Shown: positions 54,017-63,225, numbered from the stretch's first letter. The stretch is 64,000 nucleotides of DNA from Rubrivirga marina (GCF_002283365.1 NZ_MQWD01000001.1:931694-995693), one strand, 5' to 3'. Numbers and translations: made by a program. The notes: generated from the letters alone by a model not told the origin.

Positions 54017-54289
54017 CTAGACGGCCCGACGGCGGCCCCTGAACAGGCTGACCACGAACAGGAGGAGGCAGGCCCCGACGAACGAGACCGCCACCGCCCC
54101 GAGGCTCAAGGAGTCCGTGAGGTCCGGGACCCCGACGAGTGGGCTGATGACGAGCCCGGCGAGGAAGGCCCCAATGATGCCCACGACGACGTTGAGGAGG
54201 ATGCCCTGCTGGGCGTCGGTCCCCATGACCTTGCTGGCGGCCCACCCGATGAGCCCGCCGATGACGAGGAACAGGATGAAGTTGATCAT
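54017..54289 (-). CDS. GlsB/YeaQ/YmgE family small membrane protein
   Basis: This 90-aa protein is read from the ATG beginning MINFILFLVIGG; the longer frame upstream has no protein-like character. Three membrane helices are visible (about 3-22, 30-54, 63-84). The family signature is GGLIGWAASKVMGTDAQQGILLNVVVGIIGAFLAG, here split around a central Asp/Gln loop as in YeaQ. Members are linked to general or acid stress and possibly the envelope stress response. It is the only clearly intact gene in the right part of the putative island. Confidence 0.88.
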   Translation of the reverse strand: MINFILFLVIGGLIGWAASKVMGTDAQQGILLNVVVGIIGAFLAGLVISPLVGVPDLTDSLSLGAVAVSFVGACLLLFVVSLFRGRRRAV

Positions 54290-55037
54290 CTCAGGGAGGG
54301 ATTGAGGCGAGAGGCGGCCCCGAAGGGCCGGCTGGCCGGAAGGCCGAGCCCCCATTCAACTCGCCGCTCCCGGGCAGTTCCACCGAGGGACGAGACCCGG
54401 CGGACCCCTAGGCCCCTCCTGCCCCGGGGCACCGCGACGAGTCCGGGTGAGACCGCGCGCGCTCCCGGGTTTCGGGGGCCGCCCGGAGCCCTGAAGACGC
54501 CGGCCGTCGGCTCGGGCCCGGCCGCGACGGTGCATCGAAACAGGGCGACGGCCGCGACCGGAGCGCCGGATTGTCTCCCCGGGAATCCCGGAGATCGGGG
54601 CCGCGCCGGAACGGCCCGGCATAACAGAGTTAGAATGAGCCATCTCGTAGGCCGACACAGTCGGTCCTGGCAGGGGGAGGGCTAGGCTCTCCCTCCGCTC
54701 GGGCCTCGCGGGGTCGGCCTCCTTCCCCGGGCCGGCCCCGCCGTCGTTCGGGCCTGTCAGGCCGCCGCCGGCGGTCACAGAACGGCCCCCGAGCCCGCGG
54801 GGCCCGAGCGGTAGGGTCCGCACCGAGGCGTCCGCCCAAGCGAACGCGACTGTTCGCGTTCGACGTACGCCGAGTCGGGCCACGTACAGAGGCAACAAAT
54901 CGGCGCAAGTGGGTTGAGATCGTACCGACACCGCCGATGAACCGACCGTCGGGGCGAACGACCGGCGGTGGTGTGCCGGGGGGTGCCTCGGGGACCGGGG
55001 CGCTCTTCTGGGGCGCCCCGATCCCGTTCGCAGCCGC
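54290..55037. other. Region without a supported gene
   Basis: About 750 nt in which open frames on both strands are Arg/Pro/Gly-rich shadows of GC-rich DNA. A less GC-rich patch (54618-54650, ACAGAGTTAGAATGAGCC) and the hairpin at 54841 are the only structures seen. It resembles decayed sequence. Confidence 0.45.
54841..54862. repeat. Perfect 9-bp inverted repeat CGAACGCGA/TCGCGTTCG
   Basis: The arms are separated by the tetranucleotide CTGT. It is unrelated to the CCGCCTCGG family. A regulator site or an RNA hairpin is possible; there is no T tract and no adjacent gene end. Confidence 0.4.
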
Positions 55038-55277
55038 TCACTGCGGGCTCGCCCGCCCCCCGAGCGCGACGCCCCCTACGCAACGCGACATCTCGACGGG
55101 CCGGCCGCCAAGACCGGCCCCGCCCGCTTGGTCCTCCACACAGACCCCGGCGACCTCCACGTACGCCGCCGTGGGCGGGGGACCGGGCTCGGCGGCCGGC
55201 AGGACGGCGGGGGCCAGCAGCGGGGCGGCCAGGGCACAGAGCCCGTCGAGGGCGACGAGGACGAGGAGGCGGCGCAT
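55038..55277 (-). CDS. Possible small secreted protein
   Basis: This 79-aa frame opens with a good signal-like segment (MRRLLVLVALDGLCALAAPLLAPAVLPA). The GC-rich leader just ahead of the ATG resembles that of other genes in the window. The short mature part contains two Cys (VAGVCVEDQ, MSRCVGG). I recognise no family, and the whole region is poor in genes, so this may be chance. Confidence 0.35.
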   Translation of the reverse strand: MRRLLVLVALDGLCALAAPLLAPAVLPAAEPGPPPTAAYVEVAGVCVEDQAGGAGLGGRPVEMSRCVGGVALGGRASPQ

Positions 55278-55622
55278 GTGGTGGGGGTCCGCGGGTGGTG
55301 GGGTCGGACCGGCCCCCTGTCCAACCCCGTGCCGACGCCTCCCGGGACCGGTCTGCTTGGAGATCCGGTCACCCGAGCGTTCCGGCGAGGCGGCACGCCC
55401 CCCTCGCCGTCTCAGTTCGAGCCGCCCGTCGGAGGGTGCGATCGCCGACGAGGCAGGGACGCCGGCCGGCTACGGTCCGTGCGTCGCGTGGGGCCACGGA
55501 GTCGCGCTGGCGCCGATGGCGCGGGCCGACGTCGTCCCGTCGTACCCGTGCGGGTGGGTGACCGAGGCCGGCGGCGCCCCGGCACGCGTCTCCGTGCCTA
55601 CGGGAGACCCCTCCCCGCTCCC
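55278..55622. other. Region without a supported gene
   Basis: 345 nt of GC-rich sequence between two small candidate genes. No signal, RNA structure or conserved protein pattern was seen. Confidence 0.4.
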
Positions 55623-55883
55623 ATGGCCACGTTCGACAGAGACCCCGGCGTCCCCTTCCCGCACCGCATGCGCGCGTTCGCCGACGCGCTCGAGGCTGAG
55701 GGGCGCCCGACGACGGCCGCCCACGTCCGGGCCGCCGTCGACACCCACGAGATGTTCGTCGCCGAGGGCCGCCTCGGGGAGGGGCAAGCCCACCTCGTCC
55801 GGGCCCTGACCGGATTCGTCCCGGCACGAGTCCTCAAGGAGATCGAGGCCGGCCCCCATCAAGGCAACGCCGAGGCAGGGTAG
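55623..55883 (+). CDS. Small hypothetical cytosolic protein
   Basis: This 86-aa frame (MATFDRDPGVPFPHRMRAFADALEAEGRPTT shortened) has a composition typical of a real helical protein: Glu/Arg/Ala-rich with two predicted helices (MRAFADALEAEG and VRAAVDTHEMFVAEGRLGEGQAHLVRALTGF shortened). No family is recognised. The ATG is chosen because the open frame before it is Arg/Gly-rich. It is the last gene before the proposed right end of the island. Confidence 0.45.
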   Translation: MATFDRDPGVPFPHRMRAFADALEAEGRPTTAAHVRAAVDTHEMFVAEGRLGEGQAHLVRALTGFVPARVLKEIEAGPHQGNAEAG

Positions 55884-55980
55884 GGCCTGCGGGCACGGAC
55901 AGCGAAGGGTATCTCGGCGGCCCTCTCCCTTGCACGTGCGTGTCGGACCCGTTCGGTCTTAACCCGGTCCACCTCGCGGA

Positions 55981-55994
55981 CCCACCCTCTCCGC
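55981..55994. repeat. Putative attR: direct repeat of the tRNA-Ser 3' end
   Basis: CCCACCCTCTCCGC is identical and in the same orientation as 46481-46494. It overlaps the first bases of the palindrome at 55991, the first chromosomal-type palindrome after the island. Confidence 0.5.
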
Positions 55995-56039
55995 CTCGGG
56001 CGGCCGTCGGCGGGCGGCCTGACGCGACGCCCGAGGCGG
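55991..56039. repeat. CCGCCTCGGGC palindrome with a 27-nt loop
   Basis: The arms CCGCCTCGGGC (55991-56001) and GCCCGAGGCGG (56029-56039) lie 65 nt ahead of the TolC-family gene. Confidence 0.6.
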
Positions 56040-56103
56040 GCGATCTTGGTGCAACCCGCCGCCGGGCCGCCCGTCAAGCGACGCCGCCCCCCGACCCCGA
56101 CCG

Positions 56104-57561
56104 ATGCGCCTCGCCGTCTTCGCCGCCCTCGTCCTCGCCGCCCCCCTCCAGGCCCAGGACTCGACCGCGGTCACGCTCGCCGACGCCGTCCGCATCGCCG
56201 TGGACGAGAGCCCGGAGGTCCGCCGGGGCGAGGCGATCGGGCGGGGCGAGTCGGCGGCCGTCCGCGCCGCGCGCGCGGGCCGGCTTCCGACGCTCGACCT
56301 CCAGGTGGCGCCCCAACAGCGCTACGGCCTCGGGTTCGACCAGACGACGGGTGAGGTCGTGTCGCAGACCGTCGAGACCATGTCGGTCGGCGTTGGCGCG
56401 TCGCTGCCGCTCTACGACGGCGGACGGACGCGGTCGCTCGTCCGCGAGGCCGAGCTCCGGCGCCAGTCCTCCGAGGTTGGGCTCCAGCGGACGCGCCAGC
56501 AGGTCGCGCTCGACGTGGCCCAGCAGTTCCTCACGCTCTTGCTCGACCGCGAGATCGCTGGGATCGAGGCGGAGAACCTCGACGCGGCGCAGTCGCAGCT
56601 GGAGCGCGTCTCCGAGCTAGTCGAGGCCGGCGCCCGGCCGCGCGGCGACCTCTTCGCCCAGGAGGCCGTCGTCGCCCAGCGGCGGACGGCGCTCGTGGTC
56701 GCCCAGGGCGCCGTCGAGCGTGATGAAGTCATCCTGATCCAGCTTGTGGGGCTCGACCCGCTCGGGGCGTACCGGTTCGTCGGGCCCGACCTGGAGCGGC
56801 TGGAGGCGTCCGGCCTCCTCGACGCGCCGCTCGCGCCGCTCGTCGAGCTCATCGAAGCGGCCCGCGAGACGCGTGCCGACCGCCGCTCGCAGGAGCTGGC
56901 GATCCAGGCCGCGGAGGCGTCCGTGGGGAGCGCCCGCGCGGCCGGCCGGCCGTCGGTCACGCTCAGCGCGAACGCCGGGACCGGCTACTCGAGCCTCCAG
57001 CAGCAGGTCGTCGGCGAGCCCCCCGTGATCCCGGTGACCCTGGCCGACGGCTCGCCGATCCTCCTCGGCGGCCAGCCGCTCACGTTCCCAGGCGACCCGA
57101 CGCTCGAGACGACGCCGGTCTTCAGCCAGTTCAGCGACAACCGGAGCGGGTCGCTCGGCCTCGTCCTTACCGTCCCCATCTTCGACCGGTACCAGACGCG
57201 GCGGGCGGTGGTCGAGGCTCAGATCCAGGCCGAGACCGCCCGGATCCAGCTCGACGCGCTCGACCGACAGGTCGCGGCCGAGGTCCAGCAGGCCGTCGTC
57301 GAGGCGCGGACGGCGCGGGCCCAGCTCGACGCCGCCGAGGCCCAGGTCAGGGCGGCCGAGGAGGCGCTCCGCGTCGAGGGCGACCGCTACCGCCTCGGGG
57401 CCGGCACGCTCTACGACGTGGCCGAGGCCCAGACCCGCCTCGCCGAGGCGCAGTCGCAGCGGGCGCAGGCGGCCTACGGGCTCGCCTTCCGCCGCGTCCT
57501 CGTCCGCCTCGCCGTCGGCGACACCGACCCGGCCGAGCTCGCCGCCCTCATCAGCGAGTGA
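56104..57561 (+). CDS. TolC family outer-membrane efflux protein
   Basis: This 485-aa protein has a signal peptide (MRLAVFAALVLAAPLQAQ). It shows the tandem helical-hairpin repeats of the OEP family: VTLADAVRIAVDESPEVRRGEA opens repeat 1, LDVAQQFLTLLLDREIAGIEAENL and SELVEAGARPRGDLFAQEA follow, and the second repeat includes RRAVVEAQIQAETARIQLDALDRQ and YRLGAGTLYDVAEAQTRLAEAQ. It forms the trimeric exit duct for the adaptor and ATPase encoded next (71 nt to the adaptor). It is the first gene right of the proposed island. Confidence 0.93.
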   Translation: MRLAVFAALVLAAPLQAQDSTAVTLADAVRIAVDESPEVRRGEAIGRGESAAVRAARAGRLPTLDLQVAPQQRYGLGFDQTTGEVVSQTVETMSVGVGASLPLYDGGRTRSLVREAELRRQSSEVGLQRTRQQVALDVAQQFLTLLLDREIAGIEAENLDAAQSQLERVSELVEAGARPRGDLFAQEAVVAQRRTALVVAQGAVERDEVILIQLVGLDPLGAYRFVGPDLERLEASGLLDAPLAPLVELIEAARETRADRRSQELAIQAAEASVGSARAAGRPSVTLSANAGTGYSSLQQQVVGEPPVIPVTLADGSPILLGGQPLTFPGDPTLETTPVFSQFSDNRSGSLGLVLTVPIFDRYQTRRAVVEAQIQAETARIQLDALDRQVAAEVQQAVVEARTARAQLDAAEAQVRAAEEALRVEGDRYRLGAGTLYDVAEAQTRLAEAQSQRAQAAYGLAFRRVLVRLAVGDTDPAELAALISE

Positions 57562-57631
57562 GCGCGCCCCGCGTAACCTCGGCCCGCCGATCCCGTCCCA
57601 CCCGCTGACCCGACCCACCCGTCCCCCCGCG

Positions 57632-59062
57632 ATGTCCCCCACGAAGAAGATCCTGATCGGCCTCGGCGTATTGCTGGTCGTGTTCATCGGCGTCGCCGCG
57701 ATGCTCGGCGGCGGCGAGGAGGGCATCGAGGTCGAGACGGCCGAGGCCCGCGTCCGGACGATCACCCAGACCGTGACCGCCTCGGGCACCGTGGCCTCCG
57801 AGGTCGAGGTGCCCATCTCGTCCGACGTCTCGGGTGAGATCATCTTCCTGGCCGTTGAGGAGGGCGACCGAGTGAACCAGGGCGACCTCCTCGTCCGCAT
57901 CCAGCCGGACTTCTACGTGACCGAGGCCGAGCGGGCGCGCTCGCAGATCGCGACGGCCCAGAGCGGCGTCGGCGAGGCGCAGGCGTCGGTCGTCGAGGCC
58001 CAGCGGTCCGTCGAACAGGCCCGTGCCGACCTCGCCCGCGCGACCGCCGAGCGGGAGCGGGCCGAGCGCGCGCTCGAGCGCCAGCAGGACCTGTTCGACC
58101 GCGACGTGGCGCCGGCCATGGACCTCGAGGCCGCGCGCGGCGCGTTCGAGGTGGCCCGGGCCGCCGAGCAGGCCGCGCGCCAGGCCGTCTCCGGTGCCGA
58201 GGCCCGCGTCGGGAGCGCCCGCCAGCGCGTCCAGAGCGCGCAGACGCAGGTCCAGAGCGCCCGCGCCGGCGCCCGCCGCGCCAGCCAGGAGCTCGCGCGG
58301 ACGGCCATCTACGCGCCGATGTCCGGGACCGTCAGCCAGCTCAACGTCGAGCTCGGCGAGCGCGTCGTCGGGACGGCCCAGATGTCGGGCACGGAGATCA
58401 TGCGGATCGCCCGGCTCGACGCCATGACCATGGAGATCGACGTCAACGAGAACGACGTGGTCAACGTCGAGGTCGGCGACTCGGCGCGCGTCGAGGTCGA
58501 CGCGTACCCGGACGAGGCCCTCGGTGGGGCGGTGGCCCAGATCGCCAACTCGGCGCGGATCCAGAACGCCGGGACGGCCCAGGCCGTGACCAACTTCCCC
58601 GTCGTCGTCCGGCTGGCCGCGGCGGGCGCCTCGGCCGAGGACGCCGAGCGCGCGCCCGAGGAGGGCGTCCCCAGCGCGCCCGGCCCCATCCTCCGGCCCG
58701 GCATGAGCGGGACCGTCGACATCTACACGCGGTCGGTGCCCGAGGCCGTCGTCGTGCCCATCCAGGCCGTCACCGTCCGCGACATCAACGAGGTCGAGCG
58801 GGAGCGCCGCCGGAAGGCTCGCGCGGGCGGCGACGAGTCGGCCGATCCCGACGCCGTGTCCGAGGAGGAGGACCTCCGCCGCGTCGTGTTCGTCGTGGAG
58901 GACGGCGCGGCCGTCATGCGCGAGGTCCGGACCGGCATCGCCGACGACACGCACATCGAGATCCGCGAGGGGCTCACGGGCGGCGAGACCGTCATCACGG
59001 GCCCGTTCCGCCTCCTCCGCACCGAGATCGCGGACGGGGACAAGGTCCAGAGCGACGACTAG
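57632..59062 (+). CDS. Periplasmic adaptor subunit (HlyD/MacA family)
   Basis: This 476-aa protein has one N-terminal membrane helix ([19 protein letters not shown]). Then come the lipoyl half-motif ([26 protein letters not shown]), a long heptad-rich coiled coil (about residues 105-215, Gln/Ala/Arg/Glu-rich) and the returning half ([24 protein letters not shown]), then the beta-barrel and membrane-proximal parts ([24 protein letters not shown]). It should join an inner-membrane ABC permease to the TolC-like duct. An acidic insertion (about 405-420) precedes the last domain. Confidence 0.92.
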   Translation: MSPTKKILIGLGVLLVVFIGVAAMLGGGEEGIEVETAEARVRTITQTVTASGTVASEVEVPISSDVSGEIIFLAVEEGDRVNQGDLLVRIQPDFYVTEAERARSQIATAQSGVGEAQASVVEAQRSVEQARADLARATAERERAERALERQQDLFDRDVAPAMDLEAARGAFEVARAAEQAARQAVSGAEARVGSARQRVQSAQTQVQSARAGARRASQELARTAIYAPMSGTVSQLNVELGERVVGTAQMSGTEIMRIARLDAMTMEIDVNENDVVNVEVGDSARVEVDAYPDEALGGAVAQIANSARIQNAGTAQAVTNFPVVVRLAAAGASAEDAERAPEEGVPSAPGPILRPGMSGTVDIYTRSVPEAVVVPIQAVTVRDINEVERERRRKARAGGDESADPDAVSEEEDLRRVVFVVEDGAAVMREVRTGIADDTHIEIREGLTGGETVITGPFRLLRTEIADGDKVQSDD

Positions 59063-59117
59063 CGAGACTCGCCTCCCTCCACCCGCCCGTTTTCGCACCC
59101 GTTCTCCCGCCCCCCGC

Positions 59118-59852
59118 ATGGTCATCGACATCGCCGACGTCTGGAAGACCTACCGGATGGGGACCCAGGAGGTCCACGCGCTCCGGGGGTGTTCGCTGGC
59201 GGTCGAGCGCGGCGAGTACGTCGCCATCATGGGGCCGTCGGGCTCGGGCAAAAGCACGCTGATGAACGTGATCGGCTGCCTCGACGTGCCGACGAAGGGG
59301 ACGTACGAGCTGGAGGGCCGCGACGTGGGGCGGCTCACCGACGACGAACTCGCGGAGGTCCGCAACCGCGAGATCGGGTTCGTCTTCCAGACCTTCAACC
59401 TGCTCCCGCGCCAGGACTGCCTGCAGAACGTCGAGCTCCCGCTCGTCTACGCCGGCGTCGGGCGCGCCGAGCGGAAGGAGCGGGCGACCGAGGCGCTCCG
59501 CCGCGTCGGGCTGGGCGACCGACTCGACCACAAGCCGAACGAGCTGTCCGGCGGCCAGCGCCAGCGCGTGGCGGTCGCCCGCGCGCTCGTCAACCGCCCG
59601 GCCATCCTCCTCGCCGACGAGCCGACGGGCAACCTCGACTCGACGACGTCGGAGGAGATCATGCGCCTGTTCGAACTCCTCTACCGCCAGGGCAACACGC
59701 TCCTCGTGGTCACGCACGAGGACGACATCGCCGCGCACGCCCGCCGCGTCGTCCGCCTCCGCGACGGCGTCGTCGAGACGGACGAGCCGGTCGCGGGACC
59801 GGCGCTGGCGGGCGTCTCCGAGGCCGAGTTGGAGGCGACGGCCGCGGCCTGA
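59118..59852 (+). CDS. MacB/LolD-type ABC transporter ATP-binding protein
   Basis: This 244-aa ATPase has Walker [11 protein letters not shown]-loop [20 protein letters not shown], signature [15 protein letters not shown], Walker [14 protein letters not shown] and H-loop VVTHE. This is the pattern of MacB, LolD and FtsE-type mechanotransmission ABC systems, which need a separate FtsX-like permease. None is encoded after it: the gene is followed by a terminator-like structure. It lies 55 nt behind the adaptor gene in one operon with TolC. ATPase activity is near certain; the exported substrate is unknown. Confidence 0.93.
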   Translation: MVIDIADVWKTYRMGTQEVHALRGCSLAVERGEYVAIMGPSGSGKSTLMNVIGCLDVPTKGTYELEGRDVGRLTDDELAEVRNREIGFVFQTFNLLPRQDCLQNVELPLVYAGVGRAERKERATEALRRVGLGDRLDHKPNELSGGQRQRVAVARALVNRPAILLADEPTGNLDSTTSEEIMRLFELLYRQGNTLLVVTHEDDIAAHARRVVRLRDGVVETDEPVAGPALAGVSEAELEATAAA

Positions 59853-59861
59853 CCCTGCCGC

Positions 59862-59902
59862 CTCGGTCGGCCCGCGAGACCGAGCCGCCGGCGTTTCTTT
59901 TG
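59862..59902 (+). terminator. Intrinsic terminator of the TolC-adaptor-ATPase operon
   Basis: The stem CTCGGTC/GACCGAG (59862-59884) has a 9-nt loop, starting 9 nt after the ATPase stop. It is followed by a T-rich run (GTTTCTTTTG, 59893-59902). This is the only family-like stem in the window with a convincing T tract. Confidence 0.7.
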
Positions 59903-59981
59903 CTGCGCTTGTCGGCGCGGGGTGGGCGTCGTCTACCTTCGCCCGGTTCGATCCCCACATCCGACCCGGAGGGGTCCCGCC

Positions 59982-60110
59982 ATGGGTGACAAGTCTCCCA
60001 AGTCCACGTCCAAGAAGACCCACCAGAAACAGAACGCGGCCGCCGCGGTGGCCGCGAAGAAGAAGGCGGCGCAGGACGCCAAGCACGTCGTGCCGCCCAC
60101 CAAGAAGTAG
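59982..60110 (+). CDS. 42-aa Lys-rich conserved small protein (MGDKSPKS type)
   Basis: The product begins MGDKSPKSTSKKTHQKQ and ends DAKHVVPPTKK, about a quarter lysine, with a central Ala-rich part. Small proteins opening with MGDKSPKS are known from many GC-rich bacteria as conserved hypothetical proteins. Their basic, disordered character suggests nucleic-acid or membrane contact, but no function is established. A GGAGGGG-like ribosome-binding stretch lies just ahead (about 59967-59976). A TACCTTCG box (59933-59940) might be part of its promoter. Confidence 0.75.
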   Translation: MGDKSPKSTSKKTHQKQNAAAAVAAKKKAAQDAKHVVPPTKK

Positions 60111-60151
60111 GCACGGCCGCGGCGGAGGTCCCGACGGAGTGCGCGGCGGAA

Positions 60152-60172
60152 GGCCGAGGGGGACTGCCTCGG
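60152..60172 (+). terminator. Hairpin after the small Lys-rich protein
   Basis: The stem GCCGAGG/CCTCGGC has a 7-nt loop, 42 nt after the stop at 60110. There is no T tract. Confidence 0.4.
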
Positions 60173-60332
60173 CGAGCGCGTCGGCCCGGGCGCCGTCGCG
60201 GGGTGAGGCGCCACGCAGTGCTCGCGGGGCGGAGGCCGGTGAACGGCCGATGAGTTCGGCGGGGCGCATGGAGTCGTCACGGGTTCTGGCCCGTTGTTGG
60301 CAGATCATCGGCCCTTCCCTACCGCCCGGTCC

Positions 60333-60974
60333 GTGCCCGACTTCGCCGCCGCCCTCGTCGCGGCCTTCCTCCCGCTCTTCGTCGCGATCAACATCCCCGG
60401 CATCCTCCCGCTCTACATCGGGATGACGGAGACGTTCACGAACGACGACCGCCGCCAGCTCCTCATCCGCGCGCTGCTCGCGGCGCTTGTGCTGGCCGTG
60501 CTCATGCTGTTCGCCGGGCAGGTCATCTTCGACACGCTCGGCATCACGCTCAACGACCTCCGCGTGGGCGGCGGCCTCATCCTGCTCGTGATCGCCGTGA
60601 CCGACCTCGCCTTCGGCGACACGAAGGACCGGCGCGGCGGCAAGAAGAAGGACCGCGAGAAGCTGACCGACCGCGAGGAGGGCGAGCCGGTGGATCTGCC
60701 CGTCGTCCCGCTCGGCATCCCGCTCATCATCGGGCCGGGCGCCATCACGACGATCCTCATCACGGACGGGGCCTACGGGTGGCTCGTGACGCTCGCGTCG
60801 ATCATCCTCAACATGGCCCTCGTGTTCGTCGCGTTCACGTTCGGGCCAGCGCTGCTCAAGCTGTTCGGACGGGGCACCTCGAAGGCCGTCGCGAAGGTGG
60901 CGAGCCTGTTCCTGGCGGCCATCTCGGTGGCGATGATCCGGGCCGGCATCCTCGGCATGATCGGGGCGAGTTGA
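60333..60974 (+). CDS. MarC/YhgN family integral membrane protein
   Basis: This protein of about 213 aa is read from a GTG; a TTG at 60294 is the upstream alternative. Six membrane helices in two groups are separated by a charged loop (DTKDRRGGKKKDREKLTDREEGE, shortened). MarC hallmarks are VAINIPGILPLYIGMT in helix 1 and PLGIPLIIGPGAITTILI in the second half. The family's role is unsettled; it was first linked to antibiotic resistance, later denied. The adjacent gene at 60998 starts only 23 nt downstream. Confidence 0.88.
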   Translation: MPDFAAALVAAFLPLFVAINIPGILPLYIGMTETFTNDDRRQLLIRALLAALVLAVLMLFAGQVIFDTLGITLNDLRVGGGLILLVIAVTDLAFGDTKDRRGGKKKDREKLTDREEGEPVDLPVVPLGIPLIIGPGAITTILITDGAYGWLVTLASIILNMALVFVAFTFGPALLKLFGRGTSKAVAKVASLFLAAISVAMIRAGILGMIGAS

Positions 60975-61015
60975 GGCGCGCGGGAAGGGGATGAGGGATG
61001 AGGCGTAGGCGGCCC

Positions 61016-61588
61016 ATGCCCCCTTCCTCCTCCCCCATCCCTCCGCTGCGCACCACCGAGGCCCGCTGGTTCCTGCGCGGCGAGACGCCGGCCGAGGTGG
61101 CGGCGTGGTTCGACGCGCTCGGCCCGCCCGTCGAGGGGTCGTCGCGGACGGACCGCTACCTCGCGCCCACGAGCGACGCGCTCGGCGTCAAGCTCCGCGA
61201 GGGACAGATCGAGGCCAAGCGCCTCGACGGCCCGGCGGGCACCCTGGACGCCGGCCGCGCCTCGGCCCCGCTCGAGACGTGGACGAAGTGGTCGTTCGCT
61301 CTCGCGGAGGACTCCGTACCAGAGGACGGCTGGGTCGAGGTTCGCAAAACGCGGCGGCAGCGGGAGCACGAGGCCGGCGGCGGGACGTGCCGGCTGGAGC
61401 TGTCCGAGGTGACCGTCGATGGCGACGTGTGGTGGTCGGTGTGCCTCGAGGCCGAGGGGCCGAGCGCCGGGGCCCGGCAGCGTGCGCTCGCGACGGCCGC
61501 CGCGCGCTGGCTCGGCCGGCCCGACGCGCCGGCGCTCCCGGCCGAGGCGGCGATGGGCTACCCGGCGTGGCTCCGCGCCGTCGGCTGA
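61016..61588 (+). CDS. CYTH-like domain protein
   Basis: This 190-aa protein starts at the second of two in-frame ATGs (the first, at 60998, adds six Arg-rich residues). CYTH or triphosphate-tunnel features are suggested by EARWFLRGE near the start, RTDRYLAP, GVKLREGQIEAKRL (paired basic residues), WTKWSFAL and CRLELSEVTVDGDVWWSVCLEAEG (acidic metal-binding strands). The consensus ExExK start is altered (TEARW), so polyphosphate or nucleotide hydrolysis is uncertain. It is probably cotranscribed with the MarC gene. Confidence 0.55.
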   Translation: MPPSSSPIPPLRTTEARWFLRGETPAEVAAWFDALGPPVEGSSRTDRYLAPTSDALGVKLREGQIEAKRLDGPAGTLDAGRASAPLETWTKWSFALAEDSVPEDGWVEVRKTRRQREHEAGGGTCRLELSEVTVDGDVWWSVCLEAEGPSAGARQRALATAAARWLGRPDAPALPAEAAMGYPAWLRAVG

Positions 61589-61590
61589 GC

Positions 61591-61624
61591 CCGCCTCGGC
61601 GCGCCGGCGGAGGCCCCGAGGCGG
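61591..61624. repeat. CCGCCTCGG palindrome with a 16-nt loop
   Basis: The arms CCGCCTCGG (61591-61599) and CCGAGGCGG (61616-61624) start 2 nt after the CYTH-like stop. Confidence 0.65.
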
Positions 61625-61674
61625 ACGGAGCCGGGCGGCATGTCCGACATTAGGGCGTCGCCACCACGCACCCG

Positions 61675-63225
61675 ATGCGCCCTCTCGCCCTCCTTGTCCT
61701 GGCCGTGACCGTCGCCCATGCGCAACCGCCGACGCCTGCGCTGATCCCGCTGCCGGCAGAGGTCGAGACGCGGGACGGGCCGCCGTTCGTGATGACGGAC
61801 GCGACGCCGCTCGTGGTCGACCCCGGCGACGCCGAGGCTCGGCGCGTCGCCGGCGTGTTGGCGGCGCTCGTCGGCAACACGGTCGAGACCACGCCCCCGA
61901 TCGTGGAGGCCGCGCCCGCGGGCGTCCCGGCCGTCCGCCTCCGCATCGACGCCGCGGCGGGCCACGGCGACGAGGGCTACGCGCTCGACGTCGCTTCCAC
62001 CGGCGTCGACCTCGTGGCGAGCGCGCCGGCCGGGCTGTTCTACGGCGTCCAGACGCTCCGCCAGCTGCTGCCGGCCCGCGTCGAGTACGAGGCCGCGCTG
62101 TACGCGCCGCTCCCGGTCCCGGCCGTCCGCGTCGTCGACCGGCCGCGGTACGAATGGCGCGGGATGATGCTCGACGTGGCCCGCCACTTTTTCGAGGTCG
62201 AGGACGTCGAGCGCGTGATCGACCTCATGGCGCTCCACAAGCTCAACCGCCTCCACCTCCACCTGTCGGACGACCAGGGCTGGCGGATCGAGATCCCGTC
62301 GCGTCCCGCCCTCGCGCGCGTCGGGGGGCGGACCGAAGTCGGCGGCGGGCCGGGCGGGTACTACACGGTCGAGGACATCGCCCGGATCGTCCAGTATGCG
62401 GCCGAGCGGTTCATCACCGTCGTCCCCGAAATCGACCTGCCGGGGCACACGAACGCGGCGCTCGCGGCGATCCCCGAGATCAACTGCGACGGCCGCGCGC
62501 GCGCGCCGTACACCGGCACGAACGTCGGCTTCAGCACGGTGTGCGTCGAGCGGGAGGAGACGTGGGCGTTCGTCGAGGACGTCGTGGCGTCGCTGGCGGA
62601 GCAGTTTCCCGGCGAGACCATCCACCTCGGCGGCGACGAGGTCGAGGAGCTGACGGCGGATCAGTACGCCGCGTTCGTCACGCGCGCCCAGGCCATCGTG
62701 ACGGCCGCCGGCAAACGGTACGCCGGGTGGGACGACGTGGCACACGCGGGCCTCGCGCCGGGCGCCGTGATCCAGGTCTGGCGCGCCCAGCGGGCGGACG
62801 TCGCCCGGCAGGTCGAGGCGGCCGTCGCCAACGGCGCCGCGCTCGTCCTCTCGCCGTCCGACCGGATCTACATCGACATGAAGTACGACGAGTCGACGGT
62901 CCTCGGGCTGACGTGGGCCGGCCTCAACGGCGTCCGCGACGCCTACGACTGGGACCCCGGGGTGCTCCTCGACGTGCCCGAGGCGGCCGTGCTCGGCGTC
63001 GAGGCGCCGCTGTGGGCCGAGACGCTCTCCACGATCCGCGACGTCGAGTTCATGGCGTTCCCCCGGCTGGCGGGCGTCGCCGAGATCGGGTGGACGCCGC
63101 AGACGGCCCGGTCGTGGGGCGGCTACCGCGCCCGCCTCGGCGCGTTCGGCCCGCGGTGGACGGCGCTCGGCGTCCACCACTTCCGCTCGCCCGAGGTCGA
63201 CTGGACGCTCGGCGGCGTCGAGTAG
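61675..63225 (+). CDS. Secreted GH20 beta-N-acetylhexosaminidase
   Basis: This 516-aa protein has a signal peptide (MRPLALLVLAVTVAHAQ). The GH20b domain (about 20-145) is followed by the TIM barrel: YEWRGMMLDVARHFF, KLNRLHLHLSDDQGWRIEI, and Asp321-Glu322 in HLGGDEVEEL, the polarising Asp and acid Glu of substrate-assisted catalysis. A Trp-rich C-terminal part (GVEAPLWAETL) completes the site. It removes terminal GlcNAc/GalNAc from chitin fragments, glycans or peptidoglycan outside the cytoplasm. Its stop directly abuts that of the convergent regulator. Confidence 0.93.
   Translation: MRPLALLVLAVTVAHAQPPTPALIPLPAEVETRDGPPFVMTDATPLVVDPGDAEARRVAGVLAALVGNTVETTPPIVEAAPAGVPAVRLRIDAAAGHGDEGYALDVASTGVDLVASAPAGLFYGVQTLRQLLPARVEYEAALYAPLPVPAVRVVDRPRYEWRGMMLDVARHFFEVEDVERVIDLMALHKLNRLHLHLSDDQGWRIEIPSRPALARVGGRTEVGGGPGGYYTVEDIARIVQYAAERFITVVPEIDLPGHTNAALAAIPEINCDGRARAPYTGTNVGFSTVCVEREETWAFVEDVVASLAEQFPGETIHLGGDEVEELTADQYAAFVTRAQAIVTAAGKRYAGWDDVAHAGLAPGAVIQVWRAQRADVARQVEAAVANGAALVLSPSDRIYIDMKYDESTVLGLTWAGLNGVRDAYDWDPGVLLDVPEAAVLGVEAPLWAETLSTIRDVEFMAFPRLAGVAEIGWTPQTARSWGGYRARLGAFGPRWTALGVHHFRSPEVDWTLGGVE

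Noticed and set aside
53079-54020. 313-codon open frame as one intact gene
   Set aside because: Only its middle matches UmuC; the beginning and end are frame-shifted noise, so the region is better described as a pseudogene.
54968-55561. Overlapping long plus-strand frames around 55 kb
   Set aside because: They are Arg/Pro/Ala-rich without start context, signal or motif; several frames are open at once because stop codons are rare in such GC-rich sequence.
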